The notes: generated by a model not told the origin, from the sequence alone. Positions 11,801 through 24,479 are shown, numbered from the stretch's first letter. The stretch: DNA of 64,000 nt from Gorsachius magnificus (GCA_034008185.1 CM067082.1:56131586-56195585); one strand, 5' to 3'. Translations and numbers: made by a program.

Positions 11801-13842
11801 TTTCCTGAATGGATGTGAGAAATGGTCTGGTGTGGTCTCGTAACAACAGTCTTGGTGAGCGTATGTTTCTTAGGTTAGACTGTGTTTTAAATAAAGTAAA
11901 GAGCCAGGGTGAGCAGACCCCTTATTGTGATGGATTTTGGCTGCGAGGCGTGCATATCAATCCCTTCCTCCCAGCTGGGGGGTGGAAAAAAAGACTGAAT
12001 ATCCCCACCCTGTTTTTTCCTTCCTTCTGAATCGCGTTTTATCTCACCTCAGATTTTCCAGTATGTACATTTGTTTCTTAAATGTCGTCTGTGCAGTTTT
12101 GCGTTGTTTCCCACTGGTACCGTTCTGTATTGTTTCCCAAATGCCTTCCCCTGTGCTCCTCTGCCCTCACCCTGGACAAATCTTTCTGGGGCAGCTCTAC
12201 TGTGCTGTATTTTGAGTGATATACAAAGATGCTGGGGTACTCAGGTGAGGTGAAATGGAGTAAGCAGGTTTTAGGGTAATCAACTAAAAAAGTGGAATTA
12301 ATATGAAACCACTGAAAGCAGACAGCTGTCTGCTTTCCTTTTGTTGAAATTTGTCTGTCTTCAACAGATCAGAGCAACTGCTTACATCCCTTGTAAATAC
12401 CATGTTGAGGGGTTAATGGTGAGTGATTTTTTGACCTTACCCTCTGTCAGGGCAGCACTTTACCTAAAGAAACAATTTAGGATTTTGCCTCTAGGCCTTG
12501 GTAGCTCCATAGGAGCAAATGAAACCAGGAGAAAATAAAAAAAGGAATTAAAGGAATTAAATGAGTAATTTCTTACTGTGTTTAGATGTTTTCTTTTTAG
12601 TTCCAGCTGCACATGCTTGGGCATGTTTAGGTGATAGCTCTCCTCAGTGAACTAAAAGGAGAAGCGAAGGTAAAATTGCAATCAAGTCCAAACGAGGAAA
12701 GGATAGAGGCATTCTACATAATAATTAAATTAATAGGGACAGCCTCTGTTACCAACATAAGAAATCGCAGATAGATGCCGAGTGGAAAAGAGGTACCTAT
12801 GGTATGTATTTTGTCCCTTGGCTGGCAGAAAGGTGAAGTGCTGCAGACTGCTGCTTCGATGTCGCAACTGGCTAATGTATGGTCTGGGAGCTAGGAAGGA
12901 GTGCAGAAAACATTGTTGTGTGTTTTGCTGTAGCTTTTCAAAACAGAGGTGTCATTTCAAGTCCTTTAAGAGAGTACTGCGTGTTAACTCGTCAGAAGAA
13001 AGTACACCTGATTGTTACCTTCTGTATGTATTACTGCAATATGTACGTCTGTTTCCCACCCTCCCAGTAGGTCCTTACCAGTCTCTGTTTCAGGTAAATG
13101 GGGAAAAAACCGCCTCTCCCACATCTCTGTTCTGTAGCATCTGCTTTCTTTGCCAGCCAGGATAATTGAATGCTTTTGCGCATTTAATAAAGGGGTTTTG
13201 TGCACTCCTGGGTGGTAGCTATAAAAATAAATTAAGTGAATCCTATGATATAAACTATATTAAAGAGGTGTTCAGTTGCATTTTTGTTTGTCTCAGGAGG
13301 CTTATCCACTGCCAGAATATCTTTTGAATTTTTAATTCTGTTTTAAGTATGTGAAAAGCAGGTTCCTTTTGTTAGTTATTTGTAGGTCAAAGCTTTATGT
13401 CGAAACGTTTCAAGCAGTTTATACAAGAGACTTCCACATTTTGAAGCATGATTTTGTCACGTATTTGCGATAAACAAGATACAACACATACAGGAAATCT
13501 GCTTTTTATTCATTTATCTTTGTAGTGGCTCTGACCACAGTCCAGAATATCGGCAGGTTGAGTCGGCTCCAAAACGCATGTACATCGCTCCATCTCCCTT
13601 TTGCAACTGGTATGCCCAATGTGATCTTTTTAATAAGCTATATACATCTGTAGATTAAATATATGTTACAAATTGGACTTCTAGTTGTTCTTGAAAAGTC
13701 ATTCCAAAGTACTTATTATATGGAGATTTTTTTCTTTTTTCTCTTAAGGCTTTCTTTCAAAAAATGTTTGTAAAGTGAATTCCCTGATCTGGCACTCTAT
13801 TTAAGCATTAAATGAATAATTAAAAAGGTACAATAGTATGTT
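8821..13842. other. Intron sequence, no gene or recognised repeat
   Basis: This long stretch is mostly A+T-rich, with short homopolymers (for example T runs near 9948-9980 and A runs near 10699-10712 followed by A/C-rich bases). Open frames at 11809-12253 and 12782-13165 are short, lack homology I know, and are not bounded by plausible exon signals that would link them to PTPRM. Confidence 0.55.
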
Positions 13843-13943
13843 TAAAAAAAAAAAGAAAAAGAAAAGAAAAAAAAAGAAAAAAAGAAAACTAACAAAACCT
13901 CAAACCAAAAAAACCCCACACGGACTACCAAACCCCCCCCCCC
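13843..13943 (+). repeat. A-rich to A/C-rich low-complexity tract ending in C11
   Basis: Poly-A interrupted by single G (AAAAG and AAAAAG steps) runs to about 13888, then becomes AAACC/CCAAAA sequence and ends with eleven C at 13933-13943. It is low-complexity DNA with strong strand asymmetry. It may be the relic of a retrotransposon tail, but no element body is attached that I can recognise. Confidence 0.85.
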
Positions 13944-16900
13944 AGCCACTAAAATTTATCCATAGCAGCTATTTGTACAAGGAACGTCTCTTTCAGTATT
14001 AACTTAAGTTGGACTGGAAGACCAGCTGGTAGTTGGTCAACACTCAGCACGATATCCTTCCCTATTACTAAAGCATAAAATACAAATGACTTTTGCAAAT
14101 ATGCTTGTTTTGATAACACCCTTCAAAATAGGGTTTCCTAAATACATTTCTACATAATCCTATACCTTTATTGGATTGAACACTCAAGCATTTGTTTTGG
14201 TAGATGTGTTCTATTTAATGACAACTGCAGCAGGGATATGATTAGTGTATGTAAGCATACATGCGCACTTGTCCATGTAATCCATCCTATACATTAAGAA
14301 AAGCTATCACTAATATTTCAAAATCAAGCACCCTGGCATTAAAAAATGCCACAAATAAGTTTGCTCACAGAATGTTAATGTGCACCCGTTTTCCCATGGG
14401 CCTCATAAATATTCACTGATAGAAAAATGACACAAATGTATGGATATTATTTGCTTAGATGAGATGGGTGATATTTATTTTAGGAGCCCTTATTCAACAT
14501 TGTGTCTTTCATCCTTGGCGAGTGGTGTCTGTTCCTATGTCTTGATATCTAAAAGCAGTTTAAATGCACATTTTGAGACAAAACGGTTCCTTTTTTTCCA
14601 GGGCTTTTCACTAGTGTCCAGGAATCCAAATTTTGAATGATTCTCAGTATCTGTTAGGCAAGAGTAATTTTTTAGAAAACATTTTATTTGTCTAAATGGG
14701 GGCAGGTTGCCAGGGGAAGTTAGAATGGACAGATATGTCTTCCATAAAATGCAACTTTGCTACAGTGTCCCGTGTCACCAAAACTGAGACCTTTTTGGAG
14801 ACATTTGTGTTGATTCGGTTTCTGTCAGGTACGTGGAGGGAGAACAGAGAGAATAATTGTAAATGTTTTATGAACATGTGGTGAGCGTTTGAAGTCTCAT
14901 AAATAACAGCTTTAAATGTTTATCCGAAACAATTTTTTTTTTTTTTCCCCTGTGTACTGTCATCACCTGCGATGCTGCTGGAATTGGGTCTGTGGCTTCA
15001 GAACTCTCTAGCATTCTCATGCCACCTTTTCCACGTATCTTAGCACAATCTTGTATCATTTGCCATCTGTTATTCTGCCTTACAGCCAGAATTCAGATCT
15101 GGCCTTTCTTCCTTGCAGCATACATTCTTTTACCTCGTCATCTTCTCTCTGGCTCACGAGCTTTTCCCAGATAATTCTTCCATCCTCTACCTTTTTCAAA
15201 GACCTTTCAAAGTTCTTTAATTTTAAAACCAGTTTCCTCTTGCTCTTCTCCCTCGCCCTCATGCATATGCAGACTTGTCAAAATATAGATACCCTTTTAA
15301 ATTAGATCGACTCTATGCAGCACGTAGTTTTTCAGACTCCCTGACCAGTAATCTAGATTACAGTATTATTTTACAGCTCTGAATGCTTCCCTCTAGAGTA
15401 AATAAAAAACTTGGTATATTTTAAGAGGAAAAAAATGTTCCATTTTAAAACAGACTACCCACTGTTGAAAGCTTGCTTGTAAAGCCTGGATATAAGACTT
15501 TTTGGTGTGTGTATACGTGGCAGCTCTGTGTGTACTTCGGAGGCACACGGAGGAGGGTTTCTTTTGCTAGCTATCTCTGAGCTAGCATGTCTGGAAAGTC
15601 CTTTTAATGTGTAATGTTTTAACACCTCTGAGAGGGCAGGTAGAGCCTTTTTTTGCTGAGAATTTACACACAAAGCAGACCGTTGTGTCCAGTTTCTAAT
15701 ACATCCCTTAAACCTTCTATTTATGTAGATGTAGTTAGGCTAATGGAAGCTTTATTGGCTCAACCATTTATTGATTTCAGAGAGGTAAACAGTTTTGCAT
15801 TAGGCAATTTCTGTCATCACCCTATCTTTAATAAAAGTTATACAGCAGACCAGGCCTGTCGCACAGGTTTAGAGACTGCATTTTAATTTTTTCATGTTAA
15901 AAATAGTCCGTTGTTTCCCACTTCTGCTTTCTCTGTTAGCCAGCTGATAACTGAGAATGGCTTTTATTTTCCACTTCTTGACTTCTTACCTGCCCCCAAA
16001 CGAGTAGTTGTTTATTCTTCGATTTGGCAGTTTGCCAGCTCAGAGGCTCAGGATCCCATTTTCCTAATGCTGTGTTTCTTAGATCATTTTCTAATTGTCA
16101 TGAGAGTGTCTAGATAGGATGACTGCCCCGAAATCTATAACCATATATAAAAGGAAGCCCAAGGCAGCACGGTAATGTTGCCTCATCGTCCTGAGCAGTA
16201 ACCCTTGGGGATGAAAGCTGACTCGTTCACGGTCTAGTCAAGCTCAGCCACTGCAGTTTGTCACAGTTTTCGGGTATTTCACTTTTCATTTGCCTTGGTG
16301 TGTTGTCCAGGCGATGTGCTTGGTCCATTGCTGTTGGATGCAGGGATGTTCAGGAGGACAGGAGGGAATGCGGCTGGCTGAGGAATGATATATTCTTGGT
16401 TTGGGCAGAGGCTCCCCTTTTTTTTTTTTAATAGACAGAAAGACAAGATCCATTGCCTAATAGGAGACTAATCTTTCACTGCATTGTCAAAGCCTCCTGA
16501 TACTGCACTGGTGATTTAGACACCCAGCTTTCAGATCAGATATCAAACCCTTTATTTCTGGTTCAGTGAATAGCTACATTGTCCTTAGATTTAATCAATG
16601 TAAACACATTCCAGTATGAAACTGAAAATACAGAGACGACAGAATTTAGAATACTTTTAAAGCGAGATAAAGAAACTACTAATAAAATGTGGGATTCGGT
16701 AAACTCATCATCTGTGTTCACCTATTCTGCAACAGAATTCATGGTACTATGGCAGACCAGAAACCCCAGGGTTTTGCTGTAAAGAAAAAATATGTTATAT
16801 TTCAAAGCAGGGCCCTTGTATCAGCTCTAGTATGCACATAAGTTCCCTGCAATGCTAGCATTGATATTCATAAGCATTACAAGTTTTAGCACTTGTACAT

Positions 16901-17333
16901 TTGGCAGTGAATTTTTGATAGAAAGTACATACTGATCTGAGGTCTTTGTGGTATGTAAGACCCAACAAAAATAAAGCAGTGTCCAGCATAATTTGAACTT
17001 TTTTCTATGTTAGTTTTTGTCACTTAAACAGTTCTGTAACACACACACAATACTTTGAATAAAACTTTATTCACATTAGGAAAAATACAGTGTTTTCTTT
17101 ATCCCATTTACTTTAATTGGTTGCTTTCATCTTAAATTATATTCTTCATTTAAGCTCATAAATTTTTCAAGATCTAAAGTAATTTAACCAAATAAAAATA
17201 GAAATGTGCAAAAGGACTACATTTGGACAATGGCATAGTTACATTGAACTGGATTCATGATGGTTAAATGGATAATTGCAGTTGAAAGAACTGTAGGCTG
17301 TAATAGACTGCGTTGCGTCTTGTGCATTTGTCA
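13944..17333. other. Intron sequence, no gene seen
   Basis: This is unique-looking A+T-rich sequence. T runs occur at about 14932-14946 and 16419-16430. The open frames at 14992-15305 and 15653-16117 are short, unlike any protein I know, and lack MAM or other PTPRM residues. Confidence 0.55.
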
Positions 17334-17439
17334 ATTCAGTTCCTCTTAGGAATCCGAAAATATCTATAAAATGTAGCATAAGCCAAATTCAGTTCCTCTT
17401 AGGAATCCAAAAATATCTATAAAACATAGCATAAGCCAA
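17334..17439 (+). repeat. Tandem duplication, 53-bp unit, two copies
   Basis: Unit 1 is 17334-17386 and unit 2 is 17387-17439, each beginning ATTCAGTTCCTCTTAGGAAT and ending ATAAGCCAA. They differ only at about three positions (for example TCCGAAAA versus TCCAAAAA, and AATGTAGC versus AACATAGC). This is a recent local duplication within the intron, with no coding content. Confidence 0.95.
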
Positions 17440-20400
17440 AGAATCTTAATGGGATATGTATCTCCTCTTTTACTTATAAATATTTCAGTCAGCACAGAAT
17501 TCATCCTTTAAAATACAGTTTGGCTGTCTTAAGTGTAATGCCAGTATAACAGTTGGGGAAATTGCTTTGCTTGATTAAACTATATAGCAGACAACATGTA
17601 TTTTGATTGTTATTATAAATTCTAGTAGCAAAAATGGGCAGAATTTCTCAAGTGTGCTAGCTGATTATAAACAACTGCCTATCTTGGCAGTGGCTTGCGT
17701 TTCGAACCAGTGCAACGATGAGGGACATTAAAGACCACTGATAGATTTTCAGATTTTACTAGCCCTTGTTTATGCCATATGTGGATAACTTTTTATGAAG
17801 TGGGAACCTTGTACAGTAAGAGCATCATGACTGGAAAATAGGCGAAGCACTGCAGAAGAAGGCAGGAGGGCTTGAGTGGATGCGAATGTAGGGTTTTGTC
17901 AAATGTCGTGACCTGTTTCTAAAGAACTTCATCTATTTGTAATAGATGACCCTTGGATATGAGGGTCGGAACTTTGGGGAGCAGTCATAAAGCCATTAGG
18001 ACTGTCGATGACTCTTGGTTTACGTTAATTGTTATTTGGCTAATTTGGCTAAGATTTTGTTGTTGTTGTTGCTCCAATAAGATGTTTTGTGTTATTCTCA
18101 GTCTATAAACTTGCCTATACTTCCAACACCCACATATGCCATGTTATGCTATTTTAATCTACAAAAGACTTTCCAAAAAGTCATGGCTGTGCAAAGCCCT
18201 TGTTAGTATTCATCTTATCCTTAGTGGCTGGCTGTGGAAAGAAGCATGGCTTGGCATCTGTGCTGTTAAAGATCTTACGTATGCTGGCCAATTCTCTGGG
18301 TAGGTGCCTGTACAGTTTGATTACTTGTAGTAATACTTGTTACGGTTTGGTTATTAGTTCTGGGTGGAAGTGACTTAGGAATGGAAGGAGTTCAAAAGTT
18401 CCTTTTAAACTCTTCCTGTAGTAGATGCGAAGATTAGATACCCATTTTGAGGAAGTTATAAGATATTAAATTCACAAAGGTTTGAAGGATGTAAATGGCA
18501 GAGGTAAAAGAAAAAAAATGAAAGCGACAGAGTGATTCGGCTACAGGCTCAGAAGAGAAATGAAGAAAAACAAGCAGTGAGAAATGGTCCTGTGTTGACA
18601 GACAAATGGTCTAGACAGTAGAACTGTCGTTCCATTTAGCCATGTTTTTGACATCTTCTTAACTAGTGAGAAGGGGAGAAGCCTTTACTAACCATCTGGA
18701 ATCACAAACTCTTCCTTTTTTTCCAGTATTGGACATTTTGCAGAGCTTGGCCGCGCTTCTGAGTTTGAGCAAGAAAACACCTTAAACCTATGTCTTCTTA
18801 TTGCTAGAGATATGTAATGAGGCATGGGAGCTATTCTGTGCATTCATTAGTCCTGTGTTTGAATTGTAAACCCAGATTTATGCCAGGTTTTATTTGGATG
18901 TATATTTTTTGCCAAGATATTTATTTATCTCCCAGTATCATTTGCAGTACCTTTGCAAGGACACTACCTTTTGCATCACCTGTGATTTAGGTTTTCTTAT
19001 TTTTAATAAAAAAGCACAAATAAGTCTGTGAAAGCTCATGTTTTGGTTTTGTGTCCGAAACTTTACTTGTGGTGTATTTTATGAATTTTGAAGTAATATT
19101 TATGCAAGGGCTAGAACAAATGTGTAAATGGCTGCCTAATTTTCTAAGCCTTCCTGCTGAAGATGTTGCAGATGTTATTTGATATACTTTATACAAATCC
19201 CTTGTGTTTCTGAATTTGTTTAACTGTAGGAGAGAGATAATTTGTATCTGTTGTTATTGTTGAGGTAGAGTTTGGAGTTGCAAGTTCTTTGATGGGTTTT
19301 CTGTACCTGCTGGATTATCTAATTGAATCTTGTGCACTTAAAACTGTACAGAAAGATGCAATGTCCAGAGGTGCTAATTACCCCAGTACACCTGGAGCTA
19401 GCGAAGACTTCCTATAGAAAGATATTTTAGAACAGAGAACAGTATTGGATGACCTGTATCCAAGGGCAGAGCAAGTATGATATGTCTATAAAGACCAACA
19501 GCACTCTAAGAAAACACAAAATTAAATTGTTTGGTGACTGCATATAAAATTAATTTCTTTTGAAGATCATATACTCACAAAGTGCTTGTCATGAATCTCA
19601 AATGTAAACTGGGAGTAGCTGTTAGGAAGGCTGGACTTCAGTTAGGTGAAGCTTGTCAGGTATAATGAAATTTCATCTTCTCTTATCCTACTTTTTGGTA
19701 AGGTATTCTGTAATGCCATTTATAATAGGAAAATTTAGATTTTTAAAGTCTTTTCTTTAAGCTAGATTTTGTCTGTTTCCCATTTTAATACAGCTTGGCA
19801 AGGCTAAGCCTACTGTGCCTATGGACAGATAGCAAAGATGATGAATAGCCCTAAAGTTTAGTTTTGTTTGAACAGCTGCAGGGTTTACTTTAATATGGAC
19901 TGAAATATCCATGACTAGGGTTATATTTGTTTTCCTGAATAGGAAAGATGTCATTCTTCACTGGAGTGAAACATAAAACATCAAAGAAAACAGAATTTTG
20001 TAACCCTGTGTTACTCTCCTGTTAGAACAGAACGATGTAAAAAGCTGGAAAAGTTTCCTCTGGCTATGAGAGAAAGCAAAGCTTTTCCATTTTCCCGTGG
20101 ACAATGTTAGATTCCATTCTTCTAAATTTGTGACGTTAGATTTTTTCCCTGCCCCAGCTTGGGATAGTGTGAGCTTTTCTAACATGTTTTTCTTTTCTAA
20201 ATTACTTAGAAGAGAATGGAAAAAGAGAGGAAGTAATACTGTTTTCTTTCAGAGAGTTTGAGGCTGCACATAGATCGGCATTTTGAGATAGGTGTGCTGT
20301 GGTGTATCAGAGGTGCTGATCCCACCGAACCCCCAGGCTGGTACCGGTTTGTAACGCAGCACACCTGGGAGCATCTAGGCCTTCCCTTACTTGGAAACCA

Positions 20401-20794
20401 AGATACAGGAATGGGAGCTGATGTTCCCACACTTACAGTCTTCTTCTAAAGTGTAGGCTCTCAGGCATGGAATAATTTTTTATTTTTGTTTTCCTGAAAG
20501 ATGCTAATCATTCAGTCTTTTGATGTTCTGAGTTTTACTGCTTTTTGTTTCGCTGGTTGGTTTCTGATAGCTGATGATTGTGTCATAGGGGAAAATTTGT
20601 CTGAAGTTCTAAATCTGCTCTTTTACCCTTGGGATTTTGTTTTCATGACAAGAAGGTTTTATGCCCTCTCAGAAAGTGATGATTAATAGATATATAATCG
20701 TTTGTATTAAAAGACATTTAAAAATTACACAGCCTGCATGGAATCATGTTGCGGTTGTTAGGATTCGAGATTCATTACCTGTTGTCTGCATGCC
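17440..20794. other. Intron sequence up to the PTPRM acceptor, no gene seen
   Basis: This is A+T-rich sequence. A (GTT)n microsatellite lies just before it at about 18057-18073. No second PTPRM exon or recognised repeat was found in the 3.4 kb before the exon. Confidence 0.55.
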
Positions 20795-20828
20795 TTGTTT
20801 AATTTCGATCTCTGTGTTTATTTTACAG
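20795..20828 (+). other. PTPRM: Splice acceptor of the PTPRM exon
   Basis: The 34 bases before the exon are rich in T and C and end TTTATTTTACAG, a strong 3' splice site with no other AG close upstream. Its position fixes the exon start at 20829. The phase-1 reading that follows is the only frame giving the MAM peptide. Confidence 0.8.
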
Positions 20829-20951
20829 GATGCTGTACTTTTGATGAGCCTCTCAGTTCCTGCGGCTATAGTCAGTCAGATGATGATGATCTTAACTGGG
20901 ATCAGGTGAACGCACCGATAAAGCCCTCCTCAGGTCAAGGGATGCCATCTG
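20829..20951 (+). CDS. PTPRM: PTPRM exon 2, start of the MAM domain (single internal exon)
   Basis: This is an internal coding exon of receptor-type protein tyrosine phosphatase mu, a single-pass membrane phosphatase that mediates homophilic cell-cell adhesion at junctions. Read in phase 1 (the first two bases finish a codon begun in exon 1), its 123 bases stay open and end one base into a glycine codon, so the exon is symmetric (1-1). The peptide contains CTFDE, SSCGYSQS, an acidic run DDDD, LNWDQVN and, at the 3' edge, MPSG. These are the landmarks of the first strands of the MAM domain in the R2B phosphatases. SSCGYSQS and MPSG point to PTPRM rather than PTPRK, PTPRT or PTPRU. A pyrimidine-rich acceptor ending TTTTACAG precedes it and a GT donor follows. 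Beyond the donor the frame gives hydrophobic residues with no MAM similarity, which supports the exon end. Odd points are an extra Cys directly before the conserved first Cys, and a weak donor. Signal peptide, the rest of MAM, Ig, FNIII, membrane and phosphatase exons lie outside the window. Confidence 0.87.
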
Positions 20952-20957
20952 GTTGGT
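20952..20957 (+). other. PTPRM: Splice donor of the PTPRM exon (weak match)
   Basis: The exon ends CATCTG and the intron begins GTTGGT. This has the required GT and a G at +5, but T at +3 and G at +4 instead of the usual purine and A. It was chosen because the MPSG residues just before it match the end of the homologous exon and nothing after it looks coding. Two other GT sites inside the exon (20906 and 20934) follow CAG and match the donor consensus better. Confidence 0.7.
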
Positions 20958-22095
20958 GTTTTATTTTGCTTTGTTTCTTTTTGACATTTGCTTATGTGTT
21001 TATTCAGCATTTCTTGACAGTGCTATTGTTAGAATGCTACTTTGTCTAAATCTGTTTGTTAATTGCAATAGTCAGATCTTCCAAGCGATTTTTGTGAGGG
21101 ATATTTTGTAAAGCAAAGGTTCCCTTTCGTTGTGTGGGGAACATAAAGGTTAGAAATAGAAACATGGTGTCACCAGGGAAGGCAGAAAGAAAACAGAATG
21201 ATGGCATGAAAATGCATATGAAGTAGTACTAAAAAGAGGCAGACAGGACTACTGAGGAAGACTCAGAGGAAGAGGGAATAGTAAGAGATAAAGACGGCCA
21301 AGCATTTTCATTGAAAGAGATATTAATCAAAATCTGTTCTGAAAAGAAATGGAGAGCGAAAAAGAGGTGAGAGAAGAGGCAGAGTTATCCCGAAACAAAG
21401 GGCCTCCAGGATGTTGTGCCTGTTGTATTTGAAAGGCAGTTGTGATACTATTATTTAATGTACTTTGTGCACTGCGTATGGTTGGACCTAATTCCATAGC
21501 AACAACCCTTGCATTCTACTGAACTATAAACTTACTCTGGTAATACAGTCATTCCTTTACCACTTCACCCACACAAATATTAAAATCTAACCACTGGTTT
21601 TAAACTGTTCACTAGTGTAAAATTTATCAATTATTCTTTTTTCACATTTTTATCTAGGCATGTTAAGAGTTCCCCCCATGTACTGATCTCTGTGTCCTGG
21701 GGGTTGATGGCCTGCAGCCCAGCTCAGCATCTTCCTTGGCTTTTAAAGACTGAGCCTTCTGTGACTATTGTCACCTAAAAGGAGCCAAAACAAAAAGACC
21801 ACTTCATAAAATCACTGATTGTAGCATCATAGGACGACTTCTGCATTAGCCTTGTAATTTAGTATAAATATATCCAGAACACTTAAAAGCATTGTAGATG
21901 TATGCCCTGGTGTTCCACATCCATTTCAATTAGTTCTTTAAAGCACCCATAATGTACTTTGGCATTTGTGTAAAATGTCTTTTAATAGTTGTTCTTCCCA
22001 AGAAAACGTTTCTCCCTTACTTTTGGATAAGGGAATTAAGACAGAAAACCATATGAATCTTCAGAAGTGACTATATAAACAAAACCTGAATGTAT
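20958..22095. other. Intron 2 start, partly purine-rich, no gene seen
   Basis: About 21150-21410 is rich in A and G on the + strand (steps such as GAGGAAG, GAGAAGAGG and AAAAGAGG). The rest is ordinary A+T-rich intron. No repeat was recognised before the short CR1 at 22096. Confidence 0.6.
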
Positions 22096-22235
22096 GGAAA
22101 CATTCAAGGCCAGGTTGGATGGGGCTCTGAGCAACCTGATCTAGTTAGCGGTGTCCCTGCTCACTGCAGGGGGGTTGGACTAGATGACCTCTAAAGGACC
22201 CTTCCAACCCTTCCAACATTCTATGATTCTGTGAT
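22096..22235 (+). repeat. Short CR1 LINE 3' end
   Basis: This 140-base fragment runs from GGAAACATTCAAGGCCAGG through GGTTGGACTAGATGACCTCT to CATTCTATGATTCTGTGAT, a typical avian CR1 3' terminus in sense orientation. A small local duplication gives CCCTTCCAACCCTTCCAAC near 22200-22216. It is a severely 5'-truncated insertion with no coding part. Confidence 0.93.
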
Positions 22236-24479
22236 CACTAGTGGACTAATAAATGCATACTCTACGATATGCACTAATCAGCCCTATATATGATTCACTT
22301 GTAAAAATGCTCTCACCGGTCTTCACTGCAGATTTATCAATGTTGCCATGTGTTGTGGACAACATCATATCTGAGGTTGATGGTTGAACTGAAGTGCCTT
22401 TTCCTTCAGCACTTCGCTTCCTCTGGCAAAGGTAGGACTCCCAGCTTGGAGTTCAGTTCGCCTCAGCCCTGGCATTTGGGTCGTCATGCTAGACTGAGTT
22501 CATCACCCCAGATAAAGGAGATTCTTGCAAATTCCTTTTCAAACTGGCTCTTGTCCAGTGGTCTTGGCACACCCTGCTAAAAATTTTCTCGACTATTTCA
22601 TTAGTGCTTGATACTGTTTATCAAGTTGGAGCTAACACACAGTCATCTTGGCTTGCAGTACAAGCTATACGTTCTTTTCTCAATCACGCCACTGGAAATT
22701 CTCTTTCTATTCCAAATTTTATTACTCTCCCCACTTGGATTTTGTGAAAGCAATTGTCACTATATGTTCTTCAGTCTTCTTGGCAGATAGAAGAGGTTCA
22801 AATCTATGTTCTTTTCTGTGTTTACCATAGGTTTGAAGAATTTTTTGTTTGTTTTGTTTTCCCAGGGGCAAGAGTCCAGACTTGGGACTGGTATTTTTAT
22901 GGAGGGAAAATTATATATATGTAATTTTATTTATCAGATGTCATACAACTTGTTTCTTATTTGTCTTCCTGCCTTTTATCAGAAGACTAAAATAATGTTC
23001 TGATGATCAAGTCAAAAGATATTAAATTCAGTTATAAATTATATTTAGGGTTTAGGGAGTTTTATTTCTGCCCATAAAGGAAGTGAAATATGCTTTGGGA
23101 GTCTTGGGTCAGAAGATGAATGAGTTAGTCTGAGGAGGGTTGTGGATATTGGTGCCTTAAAAGGTCAAAAACCCCTTTGAGAGGGAAAGAAATGCTCATT
23201 TTTTGCAAATGAGAAGCGGTGTGTCTAAGGGCACGATTCAGTCAAATGGTATCTAATTTTTCCTCATAATTTCATCTAGACAGTTTTTTCCTGTTCTTGT
23301 TCAAATCATCATCTTAATGATTTTAATTAGTTTTCAGTTAGCCTTAGCCAGAGAGTTATGTGATACACTTAAAAAACGATTTCAAGTAGTGTGTCAGCAG
23401 TTTCTGAGCTACATATTTTAGAAAAAAATAACTTCAGATGATAATGAATAGAACATCTTAGATTAATGGTTTGTGGGGAATTCTTGGCTTGAAAGCAAAA
23501 CGCTTTATGCAACAATGTTGTAATACTACACTGAAACAAGAACTCTCAGTTCAGTAGTCCCTTGTCAGTAGAAAAAATTAATGCGCATAACATTCCTAAT
23601 TTCAGGCAATATGCTCCAGTGAGTGAGTCGATGTCAATATATAATATTTTGTATAATTTGGTGGCAGTCAGGGGGAAGCACACTAGTTATGGCATTTGAT
23701 TTATTTTAATCCACATGAGACTGTTGAGACCATAGCTGTACTTCGGATAGATAAATATTTTGGCTTGATATGTTATTTCAGTGGGACAAAAGAAATGTCG
23801 TATGACATTCATGCATGTGTGTGCACGCATTAATGTACACGCTGTATATTTACATGTTAGTGAACAGTAGTTCTTTGTGAGATCTAGGTTTATTCGAAAA
23901 CTGGTAAGTTGTATCAAAGATAATAATAAAAAGTTTCTAAATGTGTTTCTTACAGTGGACTTTAATCCTTGTTGGATTGTGTTATGGTAGTAGAAAAAAT
24001 ATGAAGTAATTCCTGCTAAAGTAAGTAGGGTGCTAGCACTCTAATTTTCTTGACAAATATAAGCATGACCTTTAATGAGTCAGTACTTATCTGAAATTGT
24101 GTTAAAGAGACCCCAAAAGCAATGACGTGTGTATATTTCTGTATATATCGCTATGGATTAAATAGGAGTGGTTCATCCACTGCTCCTCTGTTTCAAGTGG
24201 CCTGTGAGTCAGATGGAGCAAATGCTGTAGGAAAAGTGGCTCTTCCCTTTTGTCAGCCTCTGTCTTTCGCCTTGCCTTTCTGTTCCAAGAATGTGTGTTT
24301 ATAATAGTGTTCAACACTGTAATTATAGAAACACTTAGTCATCATTAAGGCCATCTTGCGTTCTCCTATAAGACAGTTACAGCAGTTTGATATTAATGTG
24401 TTTATCTAATGCACGTTTACAGTTACAGCTAACTGTAAACCCTCTGGCGGTAGTCCAGTAAAGGTGTCTTCAGAAAAAT
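22236..24479. other. Intron sequence, no gene seen
   Basis: This is A+T-rich sequence without a recognised repeat or conserved frame. Short open frames at 22350-23003 look random. Confidence 0.55.

Larger units (their letters stand above)
1..20828 (+). other. PTPRM: PTPRM intron 1 (3' part)
   Basis: This is inferred to be the downstream portion of the intron between the signal-peptide exon and the MAM-start exon, because the only exon seen begins at 20829 and no other stretch gives a recognisable conserved peptide with splice sites. It is A+T-rich with scattered stop codons in all frames. It carries one CR1 split by a hAT transposon, probable ancient LINE and MIR remnants, a 53-bp tandem duplication and several low-complexity tracts, listed separately. 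Exon 1 and the promoter are not in the window. Confidence 0.75.

Noticed and set aside
12782..13165. 127-residue open frame, rich in Cys and basic residues
   Set aside because: No recognisable family, no conserved spacing of cysteines, and no evidence of an exon. It is a plausible random frame in intron.
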